NCBI GenBank assembly: GCA_028565635.1
Contig: JAOXYB010024701.1
Span: 1-16,137, forward strand
Reading direction: 5' to 3'
DNA length: 16,137 bases
Source of the DNA: Phoronis ovalis
Taxonomy: Eukaryota; Phoronida; Phoronidae
The notes beneath the pieces are model-generated. The model was not told where the DNA came from and did not search any database. It saw nothing but the letters and a program-made list of their open reading frames with translations. Position numbers and translations under genes: made by a program. Shown here piece by piece: positions 6,374 to 15,205 of the stretch. Positions within the stretch are counted from its first letter, which is position 1. Each line of letters starts with the position of its first letter.

Positions 6374-9300
6374 GTAATTTTTCATTAAAATCACTTAACA
6401 CTAGATAGGAATATATTTTATTCAATATCAGCCTTCATCTAGTATGATCTTGTGTGTGTGACACCCCATCCTCCGCATCATTGTGACATCATCACATGAT
6501 TGCATGATTTCACACACGCAACACCAACCATGTTCTTTCATTTAGCCCTTTTGTTATTTGATGTACAAGTTATTGTTTTCACTGTTTTGATACATACTAG
6601 GCCGAAGACTGTCAAGGTACATGTGTGACCAGTAGTGTTGAAATAAATTGAAACTTTGGTCAGTCATATAAAAATTGGTTCATCTCATTTTAATATGTTT
6701 TAGGTGGTGCATATATGCCACTGGATGCAAGCTATCCACCTCCTCTGCTTGATTCTATCTTGAAAGATTCCAAACCTGTCACAGTTTTGACAAAAACAGA
6801 TTTAGTTGGTAACATTCAAGGTACATCTAAAAATGTAGTATATAATGGTATTTTATTCCACTTTGGATTAAATTTAAAAAGACTTTTTCCAAATAATGAT
6901 TTGGGAAAACAATTTTTTTGTCAAAGAATGCCAGTGAGTATGTATTAATTGGAAAATTCAGAAAATTTGATGTAAATTGCATGCTGGACACCAGTTTGTC
7001 ATCATATATATATATATGTTTATGTGTTTTGCTAACAACTATTTTCCTAGGACTTAACAACATTGTGGCAATGTCTGATGGATGGATAGATCATATCAAA
7101 AAGGAGAACGAAAAGTTGAAGGATCCAGCACCAACAGCTACATTGAGTCTGGATAACTTAGCCTATGTAGTGTATTCATCGGGTACTACTGGAAAACCTA
7201 AAGGTAACAGAAAACTGAATTTTACGGAATCATGTAAATACAATCCTTTTTGTTGTTGTAACTACTACAGACTGATGATTATAACCTCGATTGCAAGTCG
7301 TTTGAATACATTCAGTTAAGTGCAAACAGTAAAAAAATTATAGTATTAATTGCACCTGCTTCTATATAAATAATAACAGTATAGGTAGAGTTAAAAATGT
7401 TATATAATTTTATCCCTTTGTAGCTTTCACTTTCATGTCTTTCTACGAATTTTTTAATGCAAACATTTTAGAGTTTTCAAATTCAATATCATTTCGTATC
7501 ATGTACAAGTATGACGAACATGGTTTTCCAGAATGAAATGAAAATTTAACCTAAAATTTAGTCTTAGAGCAATTCAATGATCCGAACCTATTATCTCGGC
7601 AGGTAAGGACAAGGCACGCATATGCATGATTACGCATTAATAACCAACTTGTTAGAATGGATCCTGTACAAACATATATTTTGGAAAACATGTAAAAGTC
7701 AACATTATAAATAACATGATTTGTGTTTTACTAATAATCTATTCAGATTCACCTTTTAAGACAATGGTGATGGGTGCGTGGAGCTAGTTCCTTCGGGAAG
7801 AGTTGTGACTTTCTCGAGATTTATAACCATTCAAAACGCATTTTCTAGAAGCTTACGTAAACAAATATAAATAACAAATACTTAAAGAAATTGTACATTG
7901 AGTAAGACAAGTTGCAACACATTCTATACTTTATAAACAAATCATATATTGTATGTGCTATGAAAATCAATTATGCAGAGATGATAGGTTGGGACCATTT
8001 ATTATAACAGATAGCTGCTGGTCTTATCACAAGACTCATATCAATCCTTTTTCAAACGGATGGCACTGGTGACTATTAATGACTGATGAAGTTCTCATGG
8101 TAAAACTGAAAGCTATATATAATATCCATTGTTTAAGGTAATATGTAGTTTTATTCGACATTTATTTATGAGTAATAACATTTCACTGAATTGAATGCTC
8201 ATTAAACTTACATGATTTTCTTGTATAGGAATTCAGTGCCCACATAGAGGAGCTGTGTTTTCCTACCAATGGCGTCATAAGGCTGTTCCATACAAGGATG
8301 ATGATAAGGAGGCATGTAACATATTCTTTGTTTGGGAGATGCTACGCCCTCTTCTTAAAGGTAAAACTATCCAAACTTAATTTGCTACCATGTGAACCTT
8401 AACTTGGATAATGTATGATAACAATTAGTTTAGTAATTTAGCATCATCACTTACATTAATAATAATAGTTTATTGTCACTGGGTAGTAAAGAAAACAAAC
8501 TACTAACAAAGATCCACTATTTTGTAATAGTCAGATTTATATTTATCTCCTTGTATTAAAGGTACATGTTCAGGAACTGTTAAATTTAATAATCCTGCAG
8601 AGGTCACTAACCCTAGTGAGGTGTCATGATGGACATTGAAACCTTTGTGTCATTTTTGTACTATTGCCCGGCCGGCCTGTATCTCATTTGTCTCCATGAC
8701 ATTTTTATCGTTACCTTAATTGGAATTTCTATCCCAATTAAAAGAAAACAGCTCACAAACTGAAATTGTTCATTTGTCGCCATTGCCCATGCATAGGTGG
8801 CACCACTATTGAGGGCACCCACTAAATTTCTCTCTTTCATTTGGCTTGTAAAGGACAGTCAGACAATTGACTAGTACTAGAATAACCACCCGAAAAACCA
8901 AAATTATTGGTGTATGTATAACAAGCTTTTGATGAATGACCCTTGGAAAACATCATTTAAACTTTTGTTTTTGTACTTGATGCTCTCAGATGGAAGAATC
9001 CCACAATACTGTTTGATTTATATGCTTAGGTGTACCTATGTATGTAATACCTGACACTGTTATATATGATCCCCTGCTGTTGTGCAACTTTCTGGAGAAG
9101 CATTCCATAACTCGGATGTTGTTTACGCCATCTTTGTTCGAAGCGATCTTGGATCATGAAGAAATTGATCTGTCATCCTTAACATCTATGAGGTACAGTA
9201 ACTTAATATTTAATTTGTAGTTTTAAAGTGTTTAATCTAACCTGTTAATATCTTTATGCGTTAGATAGGGGGGGTCTGATATATTCCAGATAGGGGTCTG

Positions 9301-12300
9301 ATATATATTCCATCGCACAAAAAGAACCAGCTTGGACAGTGTCGATCATGCCATATTATAACTGCTTGAAATCATAGTATCTAGCACCTTATATTTTCCA
9401 AATTTTTTAAAAGTACACACATGCAAACCTAAGAATACATGGGGAGGGTTATATGGACAGCTGATCCACCATTGTGTACACAAAGATTATTATTATTATT
9501 ATTACTTCCAAAACTGGCATATATTTGAAATTAATTTGCAGTATACAGTATTTTTTGAAATTTAAGGCTTCTTATAGTCCTTTAAAAAGAAGAGTTAACA
9601 TTTCCTACTTATACCATTTTCCCTATTGAAGTTTAATTCATTCAAAAATAACTATGTAGGGCTGACCACAATTCTATTGCATACTCCTATATTGCCTATT
9701 GATAACTAGGGGTTGTTCAGCAACCTTGTGGAAACAAAAGGAGATTAGAAGAATTACATGTAAGTTACGTCCATGGTGACGTAATAGACTACTTGCATGC
9801 ACTTGATGGAGCCACCAGTCTCAGACCCAAACGATCCCAGCATGTCACATTCTGTGAATGAACAATGGCATAGTTCTGCGTGCACTCATGCGATTCAGTC
9901 ACAAAACACATCCTTCACATGCTGAGCCAAAACCAAAAAAAAATCTTATGTTCTTTGATCTAAGAAAAACCCTCCTTTTTATGAGCATACAATACATAAA
10001 CAACTATTTATTAATTTATTTTTTTTTGTTAAATTTTCACCGGTTAAAGCTTTTCGAAAGTCTTGTGTATAATTAAAGGATGCCGGTATTGAAAGTGTCT
10101 GGCTGTAACGCCCTCAAGTCCATGCAAATTGGTTTTTGTGTATTACGATGTTTAAATGATACAAAGGCTTTTTTATCTTGCAGAGAAATTATATTTTGTG
10201 GCGAAGTAGTGACAACAAGCCTGTTAATGCGTGCTATCAGTTCCTTGCCGTGGGTTCAGTTTATAAACTTGTACAGTATATCAGAGAGCCATGATGTCGC
10301 AATTTGTAATCTAACAGCTTATTACAACAAAGAAAAGGTAAATGAATTTTATGTTATATATGCCAGTTAGTTGTCAAAAAGTTATCGTAAATGTTAAATG
10401 CGTACTTGATAACGTGTTCACTGTTATAGTGCCTTCTATATTCATAACTTTTTGATTATCATCATTGCTATCCTAACTTCTATGAATACCACCTCATCAT
10501 CAGTGACAGCTGATATAGTCAACCTCATATGTTATGTGCCAGATGGTATCATAGACTGCAGTTTCACTCACATATGGTAATGAAATGTCTGTTTCAAACA
10601 AAGGAAGAATCAACAGATGAAAAGTTTCTCCAGTGTACCGTAGAGTTGTAGAATAGTTATAAAAGCATCTTTATTTTATTTTCAGGACAACATCAAGACA
10701 AGGAAATTCTGTCCGGTTGGAAAATTGCTACCTGGTGTACAAGTTGTAATTTTGGATGAAAATCTTCAGATTTTACCTGTTGGAGCTCCAGGAGAGGTAA
10801 GTTTGCATTTGTTGTATAATTATACAGATGTGACATATAACTAAACAGAACTGTTTTTGGTGAACCCTTGTACATAAAAATAGTTGAATGCTTGCAATTG
10901 TATTTTTAACCTACAGTAGCCTTTAATCTTAGACCATGTTATCCTTTGCCCAATTCAAATAAAGGTAAGCCGTTACATGTTGATTGCTGAAAAATGAAAA
11001 AATGAAAAATGCTGAAAAACAATAATATAATTGAAATATGCTTATTATTTTGTTTTTGTATACTTATAATAAGCCTGTGAAACATCCAGATGTGAGCTGT
11101 ATCCAGCCTGTTTAGTTGAGCAGCAAAATTCTTTAATAAAAATAGTTAGTATAAGTCACATTTTTACTGTTGCAAATATTTTTTCTCTATTTCTAGATCT
11201 ACATTGGTGGACCAACCCTGGCACGAGGGTATTTAAATCAGCCTGACTTGAATGCCAAACGTTTTATTAATAGACCAGCGGATATGCCCGAAAAGGTTGG
11301 AGATCGACTGTACAAGTCAGGTGACTGGGGTTATTTGTTGTGTGATGGGAGTTTAGAAATATGTGGCCGGTGTGATTCTATGGTAAAAGTGAGAGGCTAT
11401 TCCATTGAAACACAGGTCAGTACTGTATGGGAAAACAACAATCTTATACATGTTTTTTGTCTAGCATCTTTTAATTATTATTAATTAGCCCTTTTACAAA
11501 ACTTCATGTGTTATCCAACATTAGTTTTGTCCTCACACTTTCAATTCATCAGCTTGTGATTTACAAGGCATGATACATTCTGAATGAAACATTTACTCAA
11601 ATTTAATAATTCAAATATGAAAAAACTTATACTTAAATAAATGGAAAATAAGCTTGACAATGAAAATTTTTAATAATAACTGAGAAATTAATTGTGAACA
11701 TTTGAATAGGTTAACGAAGAATCACAGGAATATCTTCTCTTTGAAAGTGAATTGATAAGATTTACTGTTTATTTTCATAACTACATTTTAAAAATTATTA
11801 TTTTTCCAAAGGCTGTTGAAGCTGCTCTCTTTGGGCTAAAGATGGTGAACTCATGTGTTGTCTTGGTAATGGGTGAGGAAGGCGAAGATAAGTTCCTTGT
11901 GGCATACATTGTTCCAGAAGGTCAAACCACAAAAAAAGATATTCGTGCTGCATTGAAAAGAAGACTTCCATTTTATATGATTCCTTCATATTTCGTATTT
12001 TTAAACAGGTTTGTACAAGAACTTGGTATGGAGACTGTTTGTTGTCACATTTGTTTTGTAATATGTTGCACCACATTTTTGCTATAACAGACCATTGGCA
12101 GGTATTTGGTGGAGTCGCCAGTCATGGACCCAAACCTTCCCAGCATGTAGCATTTTGTGAATAAGCAATAATGAAGTTCTCATGTGCTCACATTCACACA
12201 ACACTGTTGTACATTCTCTGGTCATATACTGCATGAGCCAAAACCATAAAAGATTCTTATGTTCATTGGTCTAAGAAATGACCTTTTTGTAATTTATATT

Positions 12301-14238
12301 AGTACTTTGATACATAAACAATTATTTATTAGTATTTCTGTAAGTTCCATTTATTAAATTTAACCACTTCATTGCCACTTATTGCATATCTAGTCAGATT
12401 TTTTTTGCTTGGTAATAACCTGTTGAGTTGTAAACTAGAAACAGTATATTTACTTCAGCTGCCATTAACTTACTACAAAGACGGTTACAGCTAGGAACTT
12501 GGTCCTTGATGTGTGACATCAAGTTACAACAAAGTAATTTTAATGACCTGACTGTTAGAATATTTCTGATCAGTAATGTTGTAAAAGGTGTTTTATTTTT
12601 TTTGGCATGTTTTTATTGATCTTTCAATTTTCACTAAGCTACACCTCGAAGACAGTTACAGGTCAAAAGGTCATTTGGAGGTCAAAGGTCAAATTTCTGT
12701 AATCGCTGGAAATGCTTCAAAATGATGGTATTAGGTTATAAAAAGGTTGTTCTGATAACCTTTAAGAACATGTAGGTATTAAAAGGTAAAATTTATTTTA
12801 AGCATCTTTTCAATTAATTTTATGGAGGAAAATCAGATGCAAGTCGAAACAAGTAGTTCCACAGTCTTGCTATTTGATATGACAGTTAGAGTCAGGAGAG
12901 TTGACCTTGAGGTCAAAAGGTCATCTAGAGGTCAAAAGTTCAAACTCTCAAAATGGCATAAAATATTCGGAAAGCAGCTTTTTATGCATTTAGAGATCAA
13001 GAGGGTGTTTTTGAGGTCAAAAGTCTCAAAGCAATGAATTTCTAATATTTGTCGAAAAGTTAAAGGATGTTGAAAGGTCATTTATAGGTCATGTAATCTT
13101 AACAAAAGCCTTTTGAAGCAACCCAGCATTTGAAAAAAGGCTAATATAAGTTTGAGCATTATATGTAGTTGAAAATTATACTAATTGCATTAATTTTGTG
13201 TCTTCTTTTTTAGGATTCCAATTCTTGCATCATCAGGTAAACTTGATAAGAAGGCGTTACCACCACTGGACACTGAAAGCGAATCAAAGCGAGATATTGA
13301 AGGTATTCCAAGTACTGAAAGAGAGAGGGAATTAGAACCTTTGTGGGCTCAAGTTCTGCAACTTAAATTTGTGGATGTACAAGAAAGTTTCTTTGATCTA
13401 GGAGGGTAAGAAAGTACTGCTTTTAAATTTTAACAAATTTTTCAGGACATAAAAGTGTATAATTAAGATTTACATAGTAGCAGTTTACAAAATTTCTATG
13501 ATGCAATATTAATATAACCTAAAGAAGTGGAAAACAAAACATGATTATTATTGCATTTATTAATCATTTATAGTCTTACATTGGATAAAGTTTAAAAGAT
13601 ATTAAGGTGATTTGAAAATTGGATTTAGTCTGATTCATGATAAAAAGATTTAAAGGCACTTATTTTGTTTTGAACCTGTCTATGCCTATACAAAAATACA
13701 TTCACTTTTTTATTTATTGCAAGAATTAATTTGTTTTGAATATAAATTGATTAACCCAGGAGTTCAAATCATTACCATGAAGCTGCACTCGTTGGTAAAG
13801 TCCCTAGCGTTATAACCTACATGTATTCTTGATCGAAAAATGGCAGAGTTAAAATTTCTACAACCTGATTGGGTAACCGTCAGGAAATACCCCTGATGTC
13901 TAGTTCCTCTTAGGGGACTTATATAAATATAACAACATAGACCAGGTGCCTAGATCAGATAATTATAAAAGGAAAAAGACGGGGAAAAGGAAATAGTAGT
14001 AATATCAGGTCACAAAATACCAATAACACTATACAGAACATTTTGTTTCAGCGTCAGTGGTAATTCATTTTTTAAATTAATCAATATATTGTATGTTCAA
14101 AAAAATGTTACTTTATCATCCTCAGAAATCATTTCCTTTAGTTCAAAGACAGTAAAAGCAGGAGTTCAAGATATTAATTTGAGATATTCTGTAGCTACAT
14201 GTACACATTTATGTAAGCACTTAGTTGATGTAATTTGA
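6130..14238 (+). CDS. NRPS-like adenylation-thiolation (A-T) protein, 11 exons
   Basis: Joining 6130-6373, 6704-6820, 7051-7203, 8229-8360, 9030-9192, 10184-10337, 10686-10796, 11197-11415, 11812-12008, 13214-13405 and 14058-14238 gives about 620 residues. All introns are GT-AG and every phase fits. The adenylation core motifs appear in order: VTFQEL (about 34), KAGGAYMPLD (80-89), YSSGTTGKPKG (162-172), FFVWEM (204-209), NLYSISE (298-304), GGPTLARGYL (362-371), YKSGDWG (397-403), GRCDSMVKVRG (415-425), LPFYMIP (483-489) and SSGKLDKK (503-510). K506 is the expected catalytic lysine and D401 the expected ribose contact. A carrier domain follows, with FFDLGG then GNSF; S564 is the predicted phosphopantetheine site. 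The family activates a carboxylic acid as the acyl-AMP and thioesterifies it to the carrier; the substrate here is unknown. No condensation, thioesterase or reductase domain is seen, and no signal peptide or membrane segment, so I infer a cytosolic protein. The A domain begins by residue 8, so little can be missing at the N-terminus. The A part is very sure; the final exon is less so. Confidence 0.85.
6374..6703 (+). other. Intron 1
   Basis: GTAATT...TTTTAG, 330 bases. It contains GTGTGTGTGA (6452) and TCACACACGC (6509), which could pair, with a smaller TGTGA/TCACA hairpin between them. No exon-like content. Confidence 0.75.
6704..6820 (+). CDS. Exon 2: adenylation motif A2
   Basis: Phase-1 exon with acceptor ttttag|GT and donor CAAG|GTACAT. 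It completes KAGGAYMPLDASYPPPLL, the A2 core, and continues to DLVGNIQ. The reading frame stays open past the donor to 6948, but the translation past 6820 loses resemblance to the family, and the next exon joins exactly in phase, so I end it at 6820. Confidence 0.82.
7051..7203 (+). CDS. Exon 3: P-loop motif A3
   Basis: Acceptor ttttcctag|GA, donor AAG|GTAACA, phase 1 at both ends. It carries residues 122-171, including NLAYVVYSSGTTGKPK, the nucleotide-binding A3 signature that most firmly identifies the gene as an adenylate-forming enzyme. The conserved Gly after PK is split across the intron. Confidence 0.9.
7204..8228 (+). other. Intron 3
   Basis: GTAACA...TATAG, about 1.0 kb, phase 1. 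I see no coding motif missing between A3 and the next exon and recognise no repeat in it; it is plain AT-rich DNA. Confidence 0.75.
8229..8360 (+). CDS. Exon 4: A4 region of adenylation domain
   Basis: Acceptor tgtatag|GA, donor AAAG|GTAAAA, phase 1 at both ends. It encodes residues 173-215: GIQCPHRGAV, then FSYQWR, an acidic DDDKEAC stretch, and NIFFVWEMLRPLLKG. The last is the A4 region that lines the acyl pocket. The usual FDxS pattern is not kept (NIFFVW), which matters for substrate choice. This exon is too short for ordinary ORF finders and was found by motif. Confidence 0.88.
8361..9029 (+). other. Intron 4
   Basis: GTAAAA...TTAG, about 670 bases, phase 1. It includes an isolated GC-rich GCCCGGCCGGCC at about 8666-8677 and no recognisable element. 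Confidence 0.75.
9030..9192 (+). CDS. Exon 5: pocket region between A4 and A5
   Basis: Acceptor tgcttag|GT, donor GAG|GTACAG, entering in phase 1 and leaving in phase 2. Residues 217-269 read VPMYVIPDTVIYDP, then FLEKHSITRMLFTPSLFEAIL and DLSSLTSM. This is the expected strand-helix segment of an A domain (an IT.M..TPS pattern before the next pocket strand). Its product joins the Arg codon split with exon 6. Confidence 0.87.
9263..9311. repeat. Two-copy tandem repeat, about 25 bp unit
   Basis: AGATAGGGG(GGG)TCTGATATATTCC at 9263-9287 is followed directly by AGATAGGGGTCTGATATATA and TTCC (9288-9311). The copies differ mainly in G-run length and one TA. Confidence 0.75.
9486..9503. repeat. ATT microsatellite in intron 5
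   Basis: About six ATT repeats in a row; simple-sequence tract. A similar tract is at 15187-15205. Confidence 0.75.
9803..10045. repeat. Intronic dispersed repeat, copy A
   Basis: It shares in order with 12105-12372: GGAG(C/T)C(A/G)CCAGTC, GACCCAAAC, CCCAGCATGT, GCATTTTGTGAAT-like, GAGCCAAAACCA, TCTTATGTTC, TCTAAGAAA, ATACATAAACAA and TATTTATTA. Same orientation, moderately diverged with indels. No coding content. Confidence 0.75.
10184..10337 (+). CDS. Exon 6: A5 region
   Basis: Acceptor tatcttgcag|A completes the split Arg codon; the donor AAG|GTAAAT is phase 0. It encodes REIIFCGEVVTTSLL and then VQFINLYSISESHDVA. NLYSISE corresponds to the A5 motif NxYGPTE, with Ser-Ile in place of Gly-Pro. 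The SHDVA stretch that follows supplies two of the residues that usually face the substrate. Confidence 0.88.
10338..10685 (+). other. Intron 6
   Basis: GTAAAT...TTTCAG, 348 bases, phase 0. No recognisable element. Confidence 0.78.
10686..10796 (+). CDS. Exon 7: A5-A6 linker
   Basis: Thirty-seven codons, phase 0 at both ends, acceptor ttattttcag|GAC and donor GAG|GTAAGT (an ideal donor). It reads FCPVGKLLPGVQVVILDEN and ends LPVGAPGE, the standard PxGxPLPGVxxxVLD...PxGxxGE segment of adenylation domains. Confidence 0.9.
10797..11196 (+). other. Intron 7
   Basis: GTAAGT...TTCTAG, 400 bases, phase 0. A short AAAATGAAAA-type repeat near 10990-11010 is the only feature. Confidence 0.78.
11197..11415 (+). 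CDS. Exon 8: motifs A6, A7 and A8
   Basis: Seventy-three codons, phase 0 at both ends, acceptor atttctag|ATC and donor CAG|GTCAGT. It contains IYIGGPTLARGYLNQPDL (A6), LYKSGDWGYL (A7, with D401 of the ribose-binding GD pair) and CGRCDSMVKVRGYSIE (A8, the hinge to the C-terminal subdomain). All key residues are intact. Confidence 0.92.
11416..11811 (+). other. Intron 8
   Basis: GTCAGT...CAAAG, 396 bases, phase 0. The frame downstream of the acceptor is also open for some 60 bases upstream of it (from 11752), but that part is A/T-rich and unlike the family, so the exon boundary is set at 11812. Confidence 0.75.
11812..12008 (+). CDS. Exon 9: A9, C-terminal subdomain
   Basis: Acceptor ttttccaaag|GCT, donor ACAG|GTTTGT (a weaker donor), leaving in phase 2. 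It reads AVEAALFGL, VVLVMGEEGEDKFLVAYIVP and LKRRLPFYMIPSYFVFLN, the normal A-domain C-terminal subdomain with A9 LPxYMIP. It follows exon 8 without a missing codon (YSIETQ-AVEAAL). Confidence 0.9.
12105..12372. repeat. Intronic dispersed repeat, copy B
   Basis: Second copy of the repeat at 9803-10045, same orientation, about 2.3 kb away. It carries an insertion of roughly 25 bases around 12200-12235 relative to copy A. Confidence 0.75.
12660..13091. promoter_or_regulatory. Cluster of AGGTCA nuclear-receptor half-sites
   Basis: Exact AGGTCA occurs at 12660, 12668, 12679, 12686, 12910, 12918, 12929, 13014, 13075 and 13086, with a variant AGTTCA at 12937 and an opposed TGACCT at 12902. Spacings give DR2 (12660/12668, 12910/12918), DR5 (12668/12679, 12918/12929, 13075/13086), DR1 (12679/12686) and an everted pair (12902/12910). 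These are standard binding geometries of RXR-type heterodimers, HNF4 and COUP-TF. Regulatory use is inferred; it may equally be a repeat of neutral origin. Confidence 0.45.
13214..13405 (+). CDS. Exon 10: A10 lysine and start of carrier domain
   Basis: Acceptor cttttttag|G completes a split Arg; the donor GGAGG|GTAAGA leaves in phase 2. It reads IPILASSGKLDKKALPPL, where K506 is the A10 catalytic lysine. A charged linker follows, then LEPLWAQVLQL and VQESFFDLGG, the first helix and signature of a thiolation domain. The intron cuts the LGGxS motif just before its serine, so the active site depends on the next exon. Confidence 0.88.
13406..14057 (+). other. Intron 10
   Basis: Donor GTAAGA, acceptor TTTCAG at 14051 or GTCAG at 14057, phase 2. 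It splits the carrier-domain LGGxS motif. A small CCCCT/AGGGG hairpin lies at about 13890-13916. Confidence 0.6.
14058..14238 (+). CDS. Exon 11: carrier serine and C-terminus (probable)
   Basis: The frame required after exon 10 opens here as GNSFFKLINIL, then VTLSSSEIISF and SKTVKAGVQDI, ending at TGA 14236-14238. The pattern S(F/L)xxLxxxL...(28 residues)...TV fits the second half of a carrier domain, including the spacing from the active serine to the conserved Thr-Val. Two acceptors, 14050-14051 and 14056-14057, lie 6 bp apart and both keep the frame. The joined motif has one residue (or three) more than the usual LGGxS. If a later donor is used (for example GTAAAA at 14152), the protein would continue downstream, but TV and GVQDI beyond that point argue against it. 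This exon was found by motif and phase, not by homology search. Confidence 0.6.
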
Positions 14239-14681
14239 TTTAGTTATTTTAATCAAAAATAACAAAGAAATGTCGCTAACAATTGTCATCAATAACTGGA
14301 TGTACATGTATCTGTCCGTGTAGTTTTAGGAGAATGTTTTAATCTTAAAATCTGTTACATCCATGGTCTGGGTGCTGCATATAAATGGCTATTGGCCTTG
14401 AGTGTTTTTCACAGAATCAGCTTCTGATATACATGCTGGGGGAGCAATGTGTCACAATCTGACACAAAACTGAAGATCTGAATACTCAGATTAAACCGAA
14501 AGAACATAAAATTGAAGTTACGCAAGTTGTAGAAGGTTTTTCCATGGTACTGATTTTTATGCAGCAGCTTCTTTCTGACTGGACATGTTTAAATATTTTG
14601 AAATGCATTTAACAATGCCCTTACAATTCTCTTTAAATAGACAGTGCCACGAAGCGGAAATTAGAATGTCATGAAATTTAA

Positions 14682-14687
14682 AATAAA
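14682..14687 (+). terminator. Possible polyadenylation signal
   Basis: First canonical AATAAA after the predicted stop codon, in AAAATAAATG. AT-rich DNA gives this hexamer by chance often, so it is only a candidate. Confidence 0.3.
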
Positions 14688-15186
14688 TGTACTTCGGATA
14701 TCGGCAATTGATACATGCATGGCTGTTCCAGTCTCCCCCCTAATACTACATGTGCAAATCAAATTAAACATACATTCAATAGGAATTATAACAAACTTAT
14801 CAAAATTAAAAATAATTGTTAGAATTTTTTCCTGCTGATATGATATATAATATAGTTATAGTATAATACATGTACTCAAAAGGTTCTTTTTCTAAAATTT
14901 TATTTCCTGATTTTTTAAAGTCAGATAAACCTGTATTTATAGTGTATGTGATTGGTAATTTGCACCTGTATAAAAACAGGAAGTAGAGGGTAAATCAACT
15001 GATGGAGTAGCTGTGAGAAGACTCTATTAAATGTAATCACATTCTATGGTATATGGTGCATTATCTATATACGAGATACACAGGTTGCCTCAAATAAGCA
15101 CAACAACCAGTCACATAACTTTTTTGACAACATTTTTTTTTTGTATTATGTTTTGCTTCTTTGATCTTCCTGGCTATATGACTATA

Positions 15187-15205
15187 TTTTATTATTATTA
15201 TTATT
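15187..15205. repeat. ATT microsatellite
   Basis: About six ATT repeats; simple sequence downstream of the gene. Confidence 0.7.

Larger units (their letters stand above)
9193..10183 (+). other. Intron 5
   Basis: GTACAG...TTGCAG, about 990 bases, phase 2. It holds a two-unit tandem repeat (9263-9311), an ATT microsatellite (about 9486-9503) and the first copy of a repeat of about 240 bp (9803-10045). Confidence 0.75.
12009..13213 (+). other. Intron 9
   Basis: GTTTGT...TTTTAG, about 1.2 kb, phase 2, the longest intron. It holds copy B of the dispersed repeat (12105-12372) and the AGGTCA half-site cluster (12660-13091). Confidence 0.78.

Noticed and set aside
6827-7063. Minus-strand 78-codon frame opposite exon 2 and exon 3.
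   Set aside because: It overlaps intron 2 and exon 3 of the recognised gene on the other strand and shows no motif.
11798-12076. Minus-strand 92-codon frame opposite exon 9.
   Set aside because: Antisense shadow of a well-supported exon; no protein resemblance.
12822-13037. 71-codon plus-strand frame in intron 9.
   Set aside because: It overlaps the AGGTCA cluster, has no homology I recognise and lies within a well-defined intron.
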